Origin: Streptosporangiaceae bacterium
GTDB lineage: Bacteria; Actinomycetota; Actinomycetes; Streptosporangiales; Streptosporangiaceae
Direction: 5' to 3'
Assembly (NCBI GenBank): GCA_030041135.1
Contig: JASHOL010000187.1
Coordinates: 1 to 38,209, forward strand
Length of the DNA stretch: 38,209 bases
Under the pieces are notes generated by a model. That model ran no database searches and was not told the DNA's origin. It saw nothing but the letters and a program-made list of their open reading frames with translations. This document shows positions 22,119 to 30,690 of this stretch, one piece after another. Numbering within the stretch: position 1 is the first letter of the stretch; the number at the start of each line of letters is the position of its first letter. The translations under genes and the position numbers were made by a program.

Positions 22119-23587
22119 CGGGCCTCCCTCCGCCCTGCGGCGGCCGGCGCGCGGGTATCGAGGTAAGCCAGTACCTGGTCGACCGCGAGCCGGGCCGACG
22201 CGATGCACGCGGGGATGCCGACGCCGTCGTAGGCCGCGCCGCAGACGGCCACGCCCGGCAGCAGGCTGACGCCCGCCCGGATCCGGGCGACGCGGTCCAG
22301 GTGGCCCACGCTGTACTGGGGCAGTCCGCCGCCCCATCGCGTCACGCGGACATCGACGGCCTCGCCGCGCACTCCGGTGGCGGCGGCCAGGTCAGCTGCC
22401 GCCAGCGCGGCGAGTTCGCCGTCGTCACGCTGCAGTATCGCTTCCTCGCCCAGCCGGCCGACCGAGCACCTGACGATATGCAGGCCGGGGCTGGTCTGCC
22501 GCAAGTGCGGCCACTTGTTCGTGCTGTAGGTCACGGCCTTCAGCGTCCGGCCGTCCACGGCCGGCACGAGGAACCCGCTGCCCGCGGGCGGCTGCTCGAA
22601 AGCCGACTCCTGATAGGCGAGCGTGACGATCGCCATGCTGGCGTACTTGATCTCGGCGAGCGCCGTCGCGGCCGCTTCGCCGCCCGCGACCTGCGCGACC
22701 AGCCTGCTCGCCGGGCGCGCGGGCACGGCCAGGATGACCGCGTCGGCGTGGAGCGCCTCGGGCGCGTGGGCCGAGCCCACGGTCAGCCGCCATCCGCCCG
22801 GCGTCCGTGCTAGCTCCCGCACCATCGCGCTCGTCCTGACGGTCGCGCCCGAGCGCGCGGCCAGCGCGGCTGGCAGGCTGCCGAGCCCGCCGGTCAGGGT
22901 GGTGAATACCGGGGTCTCGGCGCGCGCTTGTGCCCCTCCGGCGGGCGGCAGCAGCGATGCTGCCGCGTCGACCAGCGAGGTCCGCGCGCGGGCCGCCTGG
23001 GCCAGGGCCGGCAGGGTCGTATCGAACGACAGGTCCTCGCACCTGCCCGCGTACACACCGCCGAGTAGCGGCTCGACCAGGCGGTCTACCACCTCCGCGC
23101 CGAGTCGGCCGCCGACCCGGCTCGTCACCGACTGATCTCCCGCGAGCGCATCGGCCGGCCGGGTGAGGTCCTCCTGAGCCCGCCCCAGCCCCTCCGCCGA
23201 CACGATCCCGGTGGCCGCCAGCTCGCCCAGGTCGGCGGGCACGCCCATGAACTGGCGCCGCGGCAGGGATCTGATCTGACCACGAGTCCAGATCCCGGCC
23301 GAGGTCGTGCCGGGCACGACCAGCCCGGCCGACAGGCCGATGGCATCGATCAGGCCGGTGCCCTCAGGGCGACGGGCCAGCAGCGCCTCGGCGCCGGCAT
23401 CGACCTGGCTGCCGCCGACCTCAGAAACGTCCAGCTTCCCGCCGAGCCTGGGTGAGCCCTCTAGCACGATCACCGCGACGCCCGCGTCCCTGAGCAGGAA
23501 GGCGGCGGCCAGGCCCGACACTCCGCCGCCGACAACTGCCACCACGGGCTGGCCGGGCCGACCGGCGCGCGGCGGCGGCGCCGTCAT
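22115..23587 (-). CDS. cgoX: Coproporphyrinogen III oxidase / protoporphyrinogen oxidase-type flavoprotein CgoX
   Basis: This 490-residue FAD enzyme oxidises coproporphyrinogen III to coproporphyrin III in the Gram-positive haem route (older name hemY or hemG). FAD binding is shown by VVAVVGGGVSGLAAAFLL (15-32) and VIVLEGSPRLGGKL. Other blocks are VDRLVEPLLGGVYAGRCEDL, VFTTLTGGLGSLPAALA and the C-terminal VAVCGAAYDGVGIPACIASA. The context fits hemE upstream and hemQ downstream on the same strand, though other genes intervene. ATG 23587 gives a normal N-terminus. The frame reaches 23659, and neither start has a clear ribosome site. Confidence 0.93.
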   Translation of the reverse strand: MTAPPPRAGRPGQPVVAVVGGGVSGLAAAFLLRDAGVAVIVLEGSPRLGGKLDVSEVGGSQVDAGAEALLARRPEGTGLIDAIGLSAGLVVPGTTSAGIWTRGQIRSLPRRQFMGVPADLGELAATGIVSAEGLGRAQEDLTRPADALAGDQSVTSRVGGRLGAEVVDRLVEPLLGGVYAGRCEDLSFDTTLPALAQAARARTSLVDAAASLLPPAGGAQARAETPVFTTLTGGLGSLPAALAARSGATVRTSAMVRELARTPGGWRLTVGSAHAPEALHADAVILAVPARPASRLVAQVAGGEAAATALAEIKYASMAIVTLAYQESAFEQPPAGSGFLVPAVDGRTLKAVTYSTNKWPHLRQTSPGLHIVRCSVGRLGEEAILQRDDGELAALAAADLAAATGVRGEAVDVRVTRWGGGLPQYSVGHLDRVARIRAGVSLLPGVAVCGAAYDGVGIPACIASARLAVDQVLAYLDTRAPAAAGRREAR

Positions 23588-23763
23588 CTGCCGGTCCCGG
23601 CCGGGACCTGCGACCCGCCGACTTCTTCGGCCGCGTAACCGGTGAACGTTCCCGGCCATACGGAGCCTTCGAGATGAACGTGCAGCTCGGTGTTCGGAAA
23701 TGTCACGGTACCGATTATCGCGGCAGCCAGGAACCGGTCGTCGGGCCGGCGCGTCCGAGCAGC

Positions 23764-24699
23764 ATGACGAGGATCACATTCAGCCGCGGCACCGCCGTGA
23801 CCGGCCCAGTCATCCTGGCCAGCACAGCCGTGCTCGCCGGTTGCCTGCTCCTGAGCGCCTGCGGTGCGGCCAGCCCGTCAAACACCGCCGCTTCCGCGCC
23901 AGCCGCCTCGAGGGCGGGGCACGGGGGGTCGGAGTTCGGACCGGCCAACACAGCGCCGGGCAGCCCGGCGAGCCGGTCGGTAGCGGCCAGGCTCGCGCCG
24001 GGCAGCGAGGACATCATCTATACCGCCAGCCTGACCATCCGATCGGCGAACGCGATGGCGACAGCGAACAGGGTCATCGCTATCGTCTCGGCCGCAGGCG
24101 GCTATACCTCCAGCGAGCACGCGGTCGCCGGCCGATCTGGCGGGACGGTGAGCCTGCAGGTGAAAGTTCCGGTTTCCGCCTATGCCGCCGTCCTCGCCGA
24201 GTTGTCCTCACCCGCGCTGGGCACGCAGGTCGCGCTGACGCAGCAGGCCACGGACGCGACCCAGGAGGTGGCCGACGTCACCAGCCTCGTGAGCTCGCAG
24301 CAGGCCGCGATCACGGCATTGCAGGGACTACTGCGCCGGGCTGGAAGCATCTCCGCGCTGCTCCAGGTCCAGCAGCAGATCAGCAGCGATGAGTCGGCGC
24401 TGGAGTCGCTGCAGGCGCAGCAGCGGGCCCTGGATCGCGAGACCAGCTACGCGACGATCACGATGACGCTCCTGAGCCCGAGCCATCGCGCTCCGGTGCG
24501 CAAGCATCCGGCCAGCCATGGTTTCCTGGCCGGCCTGGCGGCCGGCTGGCGGGCCCTGCGGCATGCACTCGGCTGGCTGCTGACCGCACTGGGTGCGGTG
24601 CTGCCGTTCCTGATCGTCGTCGCGATCGTCGCGGGAGTCGGCTACGCCGGCCGGCGCAGGTTCGCCCGGCGCGGCGCCGGGCCGACAGCCGCCGGTTAG
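23764..24699 (+). CDS. DUF4349 domain lipoprotein with C-terminal membrane anchor
   Basis: This 311-residue protein has a signal ending in the lipobox LLLSAC (Cys33), then a low-complexity Ala/Ser/Gly linker. The DUF4349 domain follows: IIYTASLTIRSANAMATANRV, VIAIVSAAGGYTSSEHA, VKVPVSAYAAVLAELSSP and a coiled-coil-prone stretch rich in Gln (about 175-245). A basic loop and a C-terminal transmembrane helix (LLTALGAVLPFLIVVAIVAG) close it. The family has no proven function. It is divergent from cgoX and convergent with the sensor kinase gene. Its start is uncertain: ATG 23674 has GGAG eight nt upstream, but the signal peptide begins well at 23764. Confidence 0.85.
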   Translation: MTRITFSRGTAVTGPVILASTAVLAGCLLLSACGAASPSNTAASAPAASRAGHGGSEFGPANTAPGSPASRSVAARLAPGSEDIIYTASLTIRSANAMATANRVIAIVSAAGGYTSSEHAVAGRSGGTVSLQVKVPVSAYAAVLAELSSPALGTQVALTQQATDATQEVADVTSLVSSQQAAITALQGLLRRAGSISALLQVQQQISSDESALESLQAQQRALDRETSYATITMTLLSPSHRAPVRKHPASHGFLAGLAAGWRALRHALGWLLTALGAVLPFLIVVAIVAGVGYAGRRRFARRGAGPTAAG

Positions 24700-24715
24700 C
24701 GGAAGGCGCGGATCG

Positions 24716-26707
24716 TCAGCTGCGGATCGGATCATGGGCCGCTGCGTGCCCGGCGATCGCGTCGCCGTCGACCGCGCCGCTGACCGGGATCTCCGCGATG
24801 AGCTCGAACCGGCCGTCGGCTCGCCGGCTGGCTAGCCGCCCGCCCGCGGCCTGCGCGCGGTCGGTCAGGTTGGCCAGGCCACTGCCCCCGCCCGCGCCCT
24901 GCCCGCCCCGGCCGTCGGCGCGCCCAGGCTGACTGGTCACGCCGTCGTTGGAGATGGCGAGTCGCACGGTACTGTCAGCCGTCGTTATCTCGATCACGCA
25001 CGACGCGGCGGCGCTGTGGCGCAGGATGTTGGTGACCGCCTCCCGCAGCACCGGCGCCAGCACGTCACCCGCCGCGGCCGGCAGTTCGCCGGCCGGAATG
25101 CTGCTGTGGACCTGCACCCCGGCCGAGGCGAGGACATCCCGCGCGGCCGCGACCTCGCTGGCCAGCGACAGCTGCCGGCCCTCGCCCGTTACCAGCGTGA
25201 CGTCCGCCCTGGCGGCGGCGCAGGCGCGGCTCATTTCCTCGAGCTCGGCTGCCGCTCTGGCGTCGTCGCGGCCGATCAGCTTCCTGACCAGATCGGTCTT
25301 GAGCGCGAGGGCGGACAGGCTCAGCCCGAGCAGGTCGTGCACGTCCCTGGTGACCCGCAGCCGTTCCCTGACCGCCGCCATCCGGTCCAGCTGGCGGCGC
25401 AGCGTCTCTAGCTGGCCGGCGACTCCGGCCAGCCGGGACAGCCCGTACACCAGGAGCCCAACTCCGGCGACTGTCCCAGCCTCGTAGAGAACCCAGAAGG
25501 CGCTTCTGTCGCTCGCCGGCACGCCGTGCAGCGGGACGGTCGCGTACAGCGCCGACCAGCTGACCACCACCGCCAGATACCCCGCCCACCGCCGCCAGCC
25601 GGGCACAAGCAGCAGGACCGAGCCGGCCAAGAACGGCGTGAGGACCACCAGCCCGCTGACGGAAGGCAGGAACACCGCATAGGCCAGCACCGCCTGCAGC
25701 CCCAGCGTCAGCGGCCACACCCGTGGACTGCCCTGGGATCGCGCCGCGAGCGAGTGATACAGCTGCAGTACGACCGCCACCGTCAGGCCGATGGCTACCA
25801 GCGCGACTGCGCGTACACCGTCATGGCCGATGATGTCGTTGTCGAGCGACTGCACCGCGTAGGCGCACAGCTCCACCACCAGAACCGCCTGCGCCAGCCG
25901 CGCGGCGATGACTGCCCCCGCGCCGGTCACGGCCAGCTCAGGCGAGGACGCCCCGCGCCTGGCGAGCGTCACGGCCCGTACCCGTTCCACCGCTTCCCTC
26001 GCGGTGGACCCGGCCGCCTCCATCTGAGCTCGCGCGCCTCCCGGATCGTCAGGCAGGGCCTGCCGGGCGGCCGCGGTCATCGCCGCAACCGCGGCGAGCC
26101 CCCTGCCGACTGCCGACTGCAGGTCCTGCGCGGCTTTGAGCCGCTCAGCCGCGACGGCAAGCCCCTCGGCGCCGTTTCTGGCCTCCTGGAGCTGCCCGAC
26201 GAGCTGCGCCAGCCGGACCATGCCGAAGAACGCCAGCGCGTCGTCGACGAAGACCAAGATCACCGCGACGGTCTCGTACCATGCGGGATTGCCAGACGGC
26301 AGGCCGACGAGGGTGATCCGCACTAAGACGTCGGATATCAGCAGTGCCCCGGCTGCCAGCCAGGACACCGGCCCGGCGACCATCAGCAAGACCAGGCCGG
26401 CCAGCAGGCCGCCGATGCCGGCCACCCAGCGGCCGCCGAAGATCGCGAACGGAGCCCAGGTCAGCACCCCCTGAACCATCAGCACCGGCCAGCGGTAGTG
26501 AGCCAGCGCCACCCGCGGGCCGGGGAATGCGCACAGCAGCGGCAGAACGAACAGAGCCACGACGAACGGCACCTGCGCGACCGGGCCGGTTGCCGCCGCG
26601 TAGGCCGCCTTCAGCACCATCAGCAGGCACAAGACCGCGACGGCCAGCAGACTGGCCAGGCGAGACGCGTCACCCGCCCGACCGGTAGCCCCCACTGTGA
26701 TTGGCAT
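24716..26707 (-). CDS. Sensor histidine kinase with duplicated membrane/DHp architecture
   Basis: This 663-residue membrane kinase is of the NarL/DesK-like (HisKA_3) class. The order is: about five transmembrane helices (15-170); a DHp-like helix pair ERLKAAQDLQSAVGRGLAAV (188-207) where Gln197 replaces the phosphorylated His; a second set of about five helices (260-425); then the real DHp ERLRVTRDVHDLLGLSLSAL with His457; and a C-terminal ATPase domain with LREAVTNILRHS (554-565), SNDG and GGGSGLANL. The two halves align by eye and look like an internal duplication. No response regulator gene is adjacent. The ATG at 26707 starts just before the first helix set; the frame extends to 26851 into unrelated sequence. 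Confidence 0.88.
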   Translation of the reverse strand: MPITVGATGRAGDASRLASLLAVAVLCLLMVLKAAYAAATGPVAQVPFVVALFVLPLLCAFPGPRVALAHYRWPVLMVQGVLTWAPFAIFGGRWVAGIGGLLAGLVLLMVAGPVSWLAAGALLISDVLVRITLVGLPSGNPAWYETVAVILVFVDDALAFFGMVRLAQLVGQLQEARNGAEGLAVAAERLKAAQDLQSAVGRGLAAVAAMTAAARQALPDDPGGARAQMEAAGSTAREAVERVRAVTLARRGASSPELAVTGAGAVIAARLAQAVLVVELCAYAVQSLDNDIIGHDGVRAVALVAIGLTVAVVLQLYHSLAARSQGSPRVWPLTLGLQAVLAYAVFLPSVSGLVVLTPFLAGSVLLLVPGWRRWAGYLAVVVSWSALYATVPLHGVPASDRSAFWVLYEAGTVAGVGLLVYGLSRLAGVAGQLETLRRQLDRMAAVRERLRVTRDVHDLLGLSLSALALKTDLVRKLIGRDDARAAAELEEMSRACAAARADVTLVTGEGRQLSLASEVAAARDVLASAGVQVHSSIPAGELPAAAGDVLAPVLREAVTNILRHSAAASCVIEITTADSTVRLAISNDGVTSQPGRADGRGGQGAGGGSGLANLTDRAQAAGGRLASRRADGRFELIAEIPVSGAVDGDAIAGHAAAHDPIRS

Positions 26708-26795
26708 CACATTGGCAACCTTATGGGTCGCATCGGCACGACGTGCAAGGCAACCGCCTGGATGCCGACGGCGGCAGCCGACGCAGGTAACCCGG

Positions 26796-27839
26796 TCAGG
26801 ACGACGGGACCGGCGCGGCGTGCACCAGCTCGGTGAGCCGGGCCAGCACATCCGGGTCGGTCTGCGGCAGCACGCCGTGCCCCAGGTTGAAGATGTGCCC
26901 CTCGCCGGTCCGGCCCCGTTCCAGCACTTCGAGCGTCCGCGGCTCGATTACCTCCCAGGGCGCGAGCAGAATCGCGGGATCGAGGTTGCCCTGCAGGGCC
27001 TTGCCCGGCTCCACCCGCCTGGCCGCCTCGTCCAGCGACACCCGCCAGTCCACGCCGACCACGTCCGCCCCGGCCTCGCCCATGACCCCGAGCAGCTCCC
27101 CGGTGCCGACCCCGAAGTGGATGCGGGGGACGCCGGCACCGGCCATGGCCTCGAAGATCCGCTTGCTGTGCGGGAGCACGGCCCGGCGGTAATCCTCCAG
27201 GCTGAGCGTGCCGACCCAGGAGTCGAACACCTGCACCGCGCTGGCTCCCGCCGCGGCCTGCACCTGGAGGAAGCCGATGGTGATGTCGGCCAGCCTGGTC
27301 ATCAGCTCGTGCCAGGCCTGGGGCTCGGAGTACATGAGCGACTTGGTCGCCTCAAAGTTCTTCGAGGGGCCGCCATCGACCAGGTAGCTGGCCAGGGTGA
27401 AGGGGCCGCCGGCGAAGCCGATGAGCGGCGTGCCGCCGAGCTCGGCGGTCAGGTTCCGTACCGCTTCGGTCACGTACGGCACGTCGCCCGGCTCCAGCAT
27501 TCGCAGCTGGGTCAGGTCGTGTGCCGACCTGATCGGCTTGTCCACGACCGGGCCGATGCCCGGCTTGATCTCGACGCCCACGCCGATGGCCCGCAGCGGC
27601 ACCACGATGTCGCTGAAGAGGATCGCGGCGTCGACGTGGTAGCGCCGGACCGGCTGGAGCGTGATCTCGGCTATCAGGTCCGGGGTCGAGCAGGCATCGA
27701 GTATCGCCATCCCGGCGCGGAGCGCACGGTACTCGGGCAGAGACCGGCCGGCCTGGCGCATGTACCAGACCGGGGTGTACGGCACCGGCTGGCGTCGGCA
27801 GGCCCGCAGGAACGGGGAATCGGCGGCTGGCAGGGTCAC
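26796..27839 (-). CDS. hemE: Uroporphyrinogen decarboxylase HemE
   Basis: This 347-residue cytoplasmic enzyme decarboxylates the four acetate side chains of uroporphyrinogen III to give coproporphyrinogen III. Signatures are [17 protein letters not shown] (22-38), FSDIVVPL with catalytic Asp77, [43 protein letters not shown] and [13 protein letters not shown]. Length and spacing are normal. The product feeds CgoX and HemQ encoded further left on the same strand. The GTG at 27839 matches the family start; the frame continues to 27935 without similarity. No clear ribosome site is seen, and the message may be leaderless. Confidence 0.96.
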   Translation of the reverse strand: MTLPAADSPFLRACRRQPVPYTPVWYMRQAGRSLPEYRALRAGMAILDACSTPDLIAEITLQPVRRYHVDAAILFSDIVVPLRAIGVGVEIKPGIGPVVDKPIRSAHDLTQLRMLEPGDVPYVTEAVRNLTAELGGTPLIGFAGGPFTLASYLVDGGPSKNFEATKSLMYSEPQAWHELMTRLADITIGFLQVQAAAGASAVQVFDSWVGTLSLEDYRRAVLPHSKRIFEAMAGAGVPRIHFGVGTGELLGVMGEAGADVVGVDWRVSLDEAARRVEPGKALQGNLDPAILLAPWEVIEPRTLEVLERGRTGEGHIFNLGHGVLPQTDPDVLARLTELVHAAPVPSS

Positions 27840-27930
27840 AGGCAAGATGATCCCACAGTGCCCGGCCGGTTCGGCCGCGGGCGCGGCGCGACCAGCACCG
27901 GGGCGGTGGCAGGTCCACGCCAAAAGCCAT

Positions 27931-27973
27931 GACACGCCGTCGCGGGTCCGCAGCTTGCGAGCGCAAGCGTGTC
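27931..27973 (+). promoter_or_regulatory. Structured leader upstream of the zinc-ribbon/DUF3000/rnd operon
   Basis: GACAC (27931-27935) can pair with GTGTC (27969-27973), enclosing a tight 7-bp hairpin GCTTGCG-AG-CGCAAGC (27953-27968). It lies about 40 nt before the ATG at 28011. It could be part of a 5' untranslated region with a regulatory role or a terminator of short transcripts. No named riboswitch is recognised. Confidence 0.35.
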
Positions 27974-28010
27974 AGCATCTTTTGGAGAGCCGAGAGCTAG
28001 GAGGTTCCAG

Positions 28011-28223
28011 ATGACCGAGATCATCCGGCACTGCCCTGACTGCGGCTGGGACCGTCCGTTCGCGCAGTATCACGCCGCTCCTGGCCGCTGCCCCGACGTC
28101 GCCAACGGGTACTGCCCCGAGTGGTTCTGCCTGATCTGCGGTACGACCCTGATGCTGGGCGGCGCGCTTGCCTCGCTGGAGCGGCAGCCCGAGCCGGCCG
28201 TTGCCCGCGCCCGGGTGGCATGA
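28011..28223 (+). CDS. Small zinc-ribbon-like protein
   Basis: This 70-residue protein has paired cysteines: CPDC (C8, C11), C27, C35 and CLIC (C40, C43), enough to bind one or two zinc ions. The motif CPEWFCLICG is distinctive. The C-terminal part is a plain Ala/Leu/Glu-rich tail. I do not recognise a named family. The start is well supported by AGGAGG six nt upstream; an earlier in-frame ATG at 27969 falls inside the leader hairpin. It leads a rightward operon with the DUF3000 and RNase D genes and is divergent from hemE. Confidence 0.75.
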   Translation: MTEIIRHCPDCGWDRPFAQYHAAPGRCPDVANGYCPEWFCLICGTTLMLGGALASLERQPEPAVARARVA

Positions 28224-28275
28224 CGGTACAGCGCCCGTGCCGCGCGCCCAGACGCTGAGACCAGCCGGGCGGACC

Positions 28276-28905
28276 GTGAGTTCCGACAGCGGCGGCCAGG
28301 AGTTCCGCCGGGCGGTGGCGGACCTGCAGGAGGCGCTGGCCACCCAAGGCGAGGCAAGGCCCGAGCTCAGCTTCGAGCGCGAGCCGCCGCCCCGTCGGCT
28401 GGCTCCGTTCGCGAGCGCGGTCGCGGCGACCGTCGCAGGCCTACTGCCGGCCGACGACGATGCTGAAGACGGCGACATCGCCGGCGGCCGGTTCGTGTTG
28501 CTGTTCGACCCGGCCGGCCAGCCCGGCTGGGACGGCCGGTACCGGGTCATCGCCTACGTGCGCGCCGAACTCGAACCCGAGATGGCCGCCGACCCGCTGA
28601 TCAACGCGGTCGGCTGGAGCTGGCTCACCGAGGCGCTCGATACTTGCGTGACCGGGTACCGGAACGTCAGCGGGACCGTGACGACGGTAGTGACGCAGGG
28701 CTTTGGCGGCAAGCAAGATGAGCCTATGTCCACCGGGTTCGAGTTGCGCGCCTCATGGTCTCCCCTCACCGATACGAGCGGGGGCACCGAACTCGCCGGC
28801 CACCTGGCGGCCTGGTGCTCCGTCATCTGCGCAGCGGCTGGCCTGCCGCCGCCGTCGCCCGGAGTGGCCGCGCTGCGGCCGCCGCGCCGCCGGAGGCGGC
28901 AGTGA
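28276..28905 (+). CDS. DUF3000 family protein
   Basis: This 209-residue protein matches the actinobacterial DUF3000 family. It has EFRRAVADLQEALA, RPELSFEREPPPRRLAPFA, GRFVLLFDPAGQPGWDGRYR, YVRAELEPEMAADPLINAVG, WSWLTEALD and a closing LAAWCSVICAAAGLPPPSPG. The function is unknown. Conserved placement next to RNase D is familiar in actinobacteria. Its TGA overlaps the RNase D GTG (28902-28905). The GTG start at 28276 follows from family length and is only weakly supported by a GGCGGA upstream. Confidence 0.88.
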   Translation: MSSDSGGQEFRRAVADLQEALATQGEARPELSFEREPPPRRLAPFASAVAATVAGLLPADDDAEDGDIAGGRFVLLFDPAGQPGWDGRYRVIAYVRAELEPEMAADPLINAVGWSWLTEALDTCVTGYRNVSGTVTTVVTQGFGGKQDEPMSTGFELRASWSPLTDTSGGTELAGHLAAWCSVICAAAGLPPPSPGVAALRPPRRRRRQ

Positions 28906-30272
28906 GCGGGGCGGACCGGGCCCGCAACGCCAACGTCCCCCACCCCGATGCGGCAGAACCCGATTCGGCCCAGCCCGATGCAGCACAGCCCGATGCAGCA
29001 CAGCCCGATGCGGCACAGCTCGATTTGGCCCAGTCCGATGCGGCACAGCCTGAGCGGACCGTCGAGCCGCTCCTGGAGCCCCGCGATGGGCTCCCGCCGC
29101 TGGTCGACAGCGCCGAGGCCTTGCGGACGGCGACCGAGGCACTCGCCAAGGGAACGGGACCGGTCGCGGTGGATGCCGAGCGTGCCTCGGGCTTCCGCTA
29201 CGGCCATCGCGCGTTCCTGGTCCAGTTCCGGCGGGCGGGCGCGGGCACGGTGCTGATCGACCCGGTTGCCTGCACCGACCTGTCCGGCATTGATGCCGCC
29301 CTGGCCGACACCGAGGCGGTACTGCATGCCGCATCGCAGGACCTGCCGTGTCTGACCGAGCTCGGGTACCGGCCGCGGCAGCTGTTCGACACCGAGGTAG
29401 CCGGACGGCTGCTCGGGTATCCGCGGGTCGGCCTGGCCACGCTGGTCGAGACGACGCTGGGCCTCGGCCTGGAGAAGAGCCACTCTGCGGCCGACTGGTC
29501 CACGCGGCCGCTTCCGGAAGAGTGGCTGCGGTATGCGGCCCTTGACGTAGAGGTTCTGGTGGATCTGCGCGACGTGCTGGCCGCGCAGCTCGGCGAGCAG
29601 GGGAAGCTGGAGTGGGCCAGGCAGGAGTTCGCCGCGGAGCTGTCGGCCGGGCCGCCGCCGCCGCGCGCCGATCCGTGGCGGCGCACGTCGGGAATTCACC
29701 GCGTCCGCAGCCGCCGCAGCCTGGCCGTGGTCAGGGAACTCTGGCTCGAGCGAGACAAGATCGCGCGGCGCCGGGACGTGTCACCGACCAAGGTGCTGTC
29801 CGATGCGGCCATCATCGAGGCGGCCAGAGTGATGCCGAGCGGGGCCGATCAGCTCGCCGCGATCGCCGGCTTCACCAGCCGCGGCGCTCGCCGGCACCTG
29901 CCGGAGTGGCTGCGGGCCATCAGCCGGGCCCGAGCCCAGCCCGACCGTGCCCTTCCCGCCGCATCGGCGCCGGCGGGTGACGGACCGCCGCCGGCCCACC
30001 GATGGCAAGAGCGCGACCCGGAGGCGTTCAGGCGGCTGACCGCCGTCCGCGCGGTCGTGGCCGCCCTCGCCGACGAGCACAGCCTCCCGGTCGAGAACCT
30101 GCTGCAGCCCGACGCCGTCCGCCGCCTATCGTGGCAGCCGCCGCTGGACGTCAGCGCTACTTCGGTCGCGGGTGAGCTGACCGGCTACGGGGCCAGGCCC
30201 TGGCAGGTCGAGCTCACGGCCATGCCGATCGCCAAGGCGCTGCTGCGCATCGAGGAAAAGGGCGACGAGTAG
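28902..30272 (+). CDS. rnd: Ribonuclease D (DEDDy exonuclease with HRDC domain)
   Basis: This 456-residue 3'-5' exoribonuclease is involved in tRNA and structured-RNA maturation. The DEDDy site is complete: VDAERASGF (D91, E93), AASQDLPCL (D147) and YAALDVEVL (Y211, D215). The HRDC nucleic-acid-binding domain spans about 265-350. The C-terminal part has WQPPLDVSATSVAGELTGYG and GARPWQVELT, as in actinobacterial RNase D. The N-terminus carries a seven-unit pentapeptide repeat (18-52) not needed for catalysis. The start is fixed by GGAGG five nt before the GTG that overlaps the DUF3000 stop. Confidence 0.93.
   Translation: MSGADRARNANVPHPDAAEPDSAQPDAAQPDAAQPDAAQLDLAQSDAAQPERTVEPLLEPRDGLPPLVDSAEALRTATEALAKGTGPVAVDAERASGFRYGHRAFLVQFRRAGAGTVLIDPVACTDLSGIDAALADTEAVLHAASQDLPCLTELGYRPRQLFDTEVAGRLLGYPRVGLATLVETTLGLGLEKSHSAADWSTRPLPEEWLRYAALDVEVLVDLRDVLAAQLGEQGKLEWARQEFAAELSAGPPPPRADPWRRTSGIHRVRSRRSLAVVRELWLERDKIARRRDVSPTKVLSDAAIIEAARVMPSGADQLAAIAGFTSRGARRHLPEWLRAISRARAQPDRALPAASAPAGDGPPPAHRWQERDPEAFRRLTAVRAVVAALADEHSLPVENLLQPDAVRRLSWQPPLDVSATSVAGELTGYGARPWQVELTAMPIAKALLRIEEKGDE
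28954..29058 (+). repeat. Seven imperfect 15-bp tandem repeats at the 5' end of rnd
   Basis: The unit CCCGATGCGGCACAG varies slightly over seven copies and encodes D-[AS]-A-[QE]-P pentapeptides. It forms an acidic, disordered N-terminal extension. Two adjacent units (28984-29013) are identical, suggesting recent duplication. Confidence 0.85.
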
Positions 30273-30292
30273 GACCTGTCAGACCCGAGCCG

Positions 30293-30649
30293 TCAGGCCG
30301 TTCGCCTTAGGTGCGCGAGATCGCACGGCGCGCAGGACCCCGGCTCCGGCTGGCCCGAACATGGCAGCAACGTGTCGGTCTCCGGGTAGTCGGGGTAGAC
30401 ATTCAGCAAGACCTCGCAGTCGCAGCAGCATGCGCCGAGCCGCTGCAGCTTGCGGACGAGGCCGCCGGCGCGCGGCGCACGGACATCCCGCCACCTGATC
30501 GTCCACCGGTGCGTACCGTCACAGCCGAACTCGTAGATCATCCGGAGCAGGTAGCACCGTAAGCACTCTTGCTCGCCCGGCTCGGTGAGCAGGCCGGACA
30601 GTTCTATCAGCTCGGCCTCGATGGCACTCGCGATGTTGTCGTCCGACAT
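30293..30649 (-). CDS. Cys-rich DUF2695-like protein
   Basis: This 118-residue protein carries the DUF2695 pattern ECLRCYLLRMIYEFGCDGTHR (split, about 28-48) followed by LVRKLQRLGACCCDCEVLLN (64-83). DUF2695 proteins have no known function. Ten cysteines (C29, C32, C43, C74-76, C78, C97, C106, C109) suggest zinc binding. The C-terminal CSGQPEPGSCAPCD extension is not typical as far as I know. A GAAGGGG sequence lies about ten nt before the ATG. Three tandem 10-bp repeats lie just upstream. It is divergent from the sigma factor gene. Confidence 0.75.
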   Translation of the reverse strand: MSDDNIASAIEAELIELSGLLTEPGEQECLRCYLLRMIYEFGCDGTHRWTIRWRDVRAPRAGGLVRKLQRLGACCCDCEVLLNVYPDYPETDTLLPCSGQPEPGSCAPCDLAHLRRTA

Positions 30650-30660
30650 TTCGCATCACC

Positions 30661-30690
30661 CCTTCTTGCGCCTTCTTGCGCCTTCTTGCG
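30661..30690. repeat. Three exact tandem 10-bp repeats before the DUF2695 gene
   Basis: CCTTCTTGCG is repeated three times without change. On the gene's strand each unit reads CGCAAGAAGG and so offers an SD-like AAGAAGG. The last copy runs directly into the leader of the gene. Confidence 0.9.

Noticed and set aside
26699-26718. Direct repeat ATTGGCA at the start of the sensor kinase gene
   Set aside because: Two 7-bp copies 11 bp apart could be an operator, but part is coding and no second line of evidence supports it.
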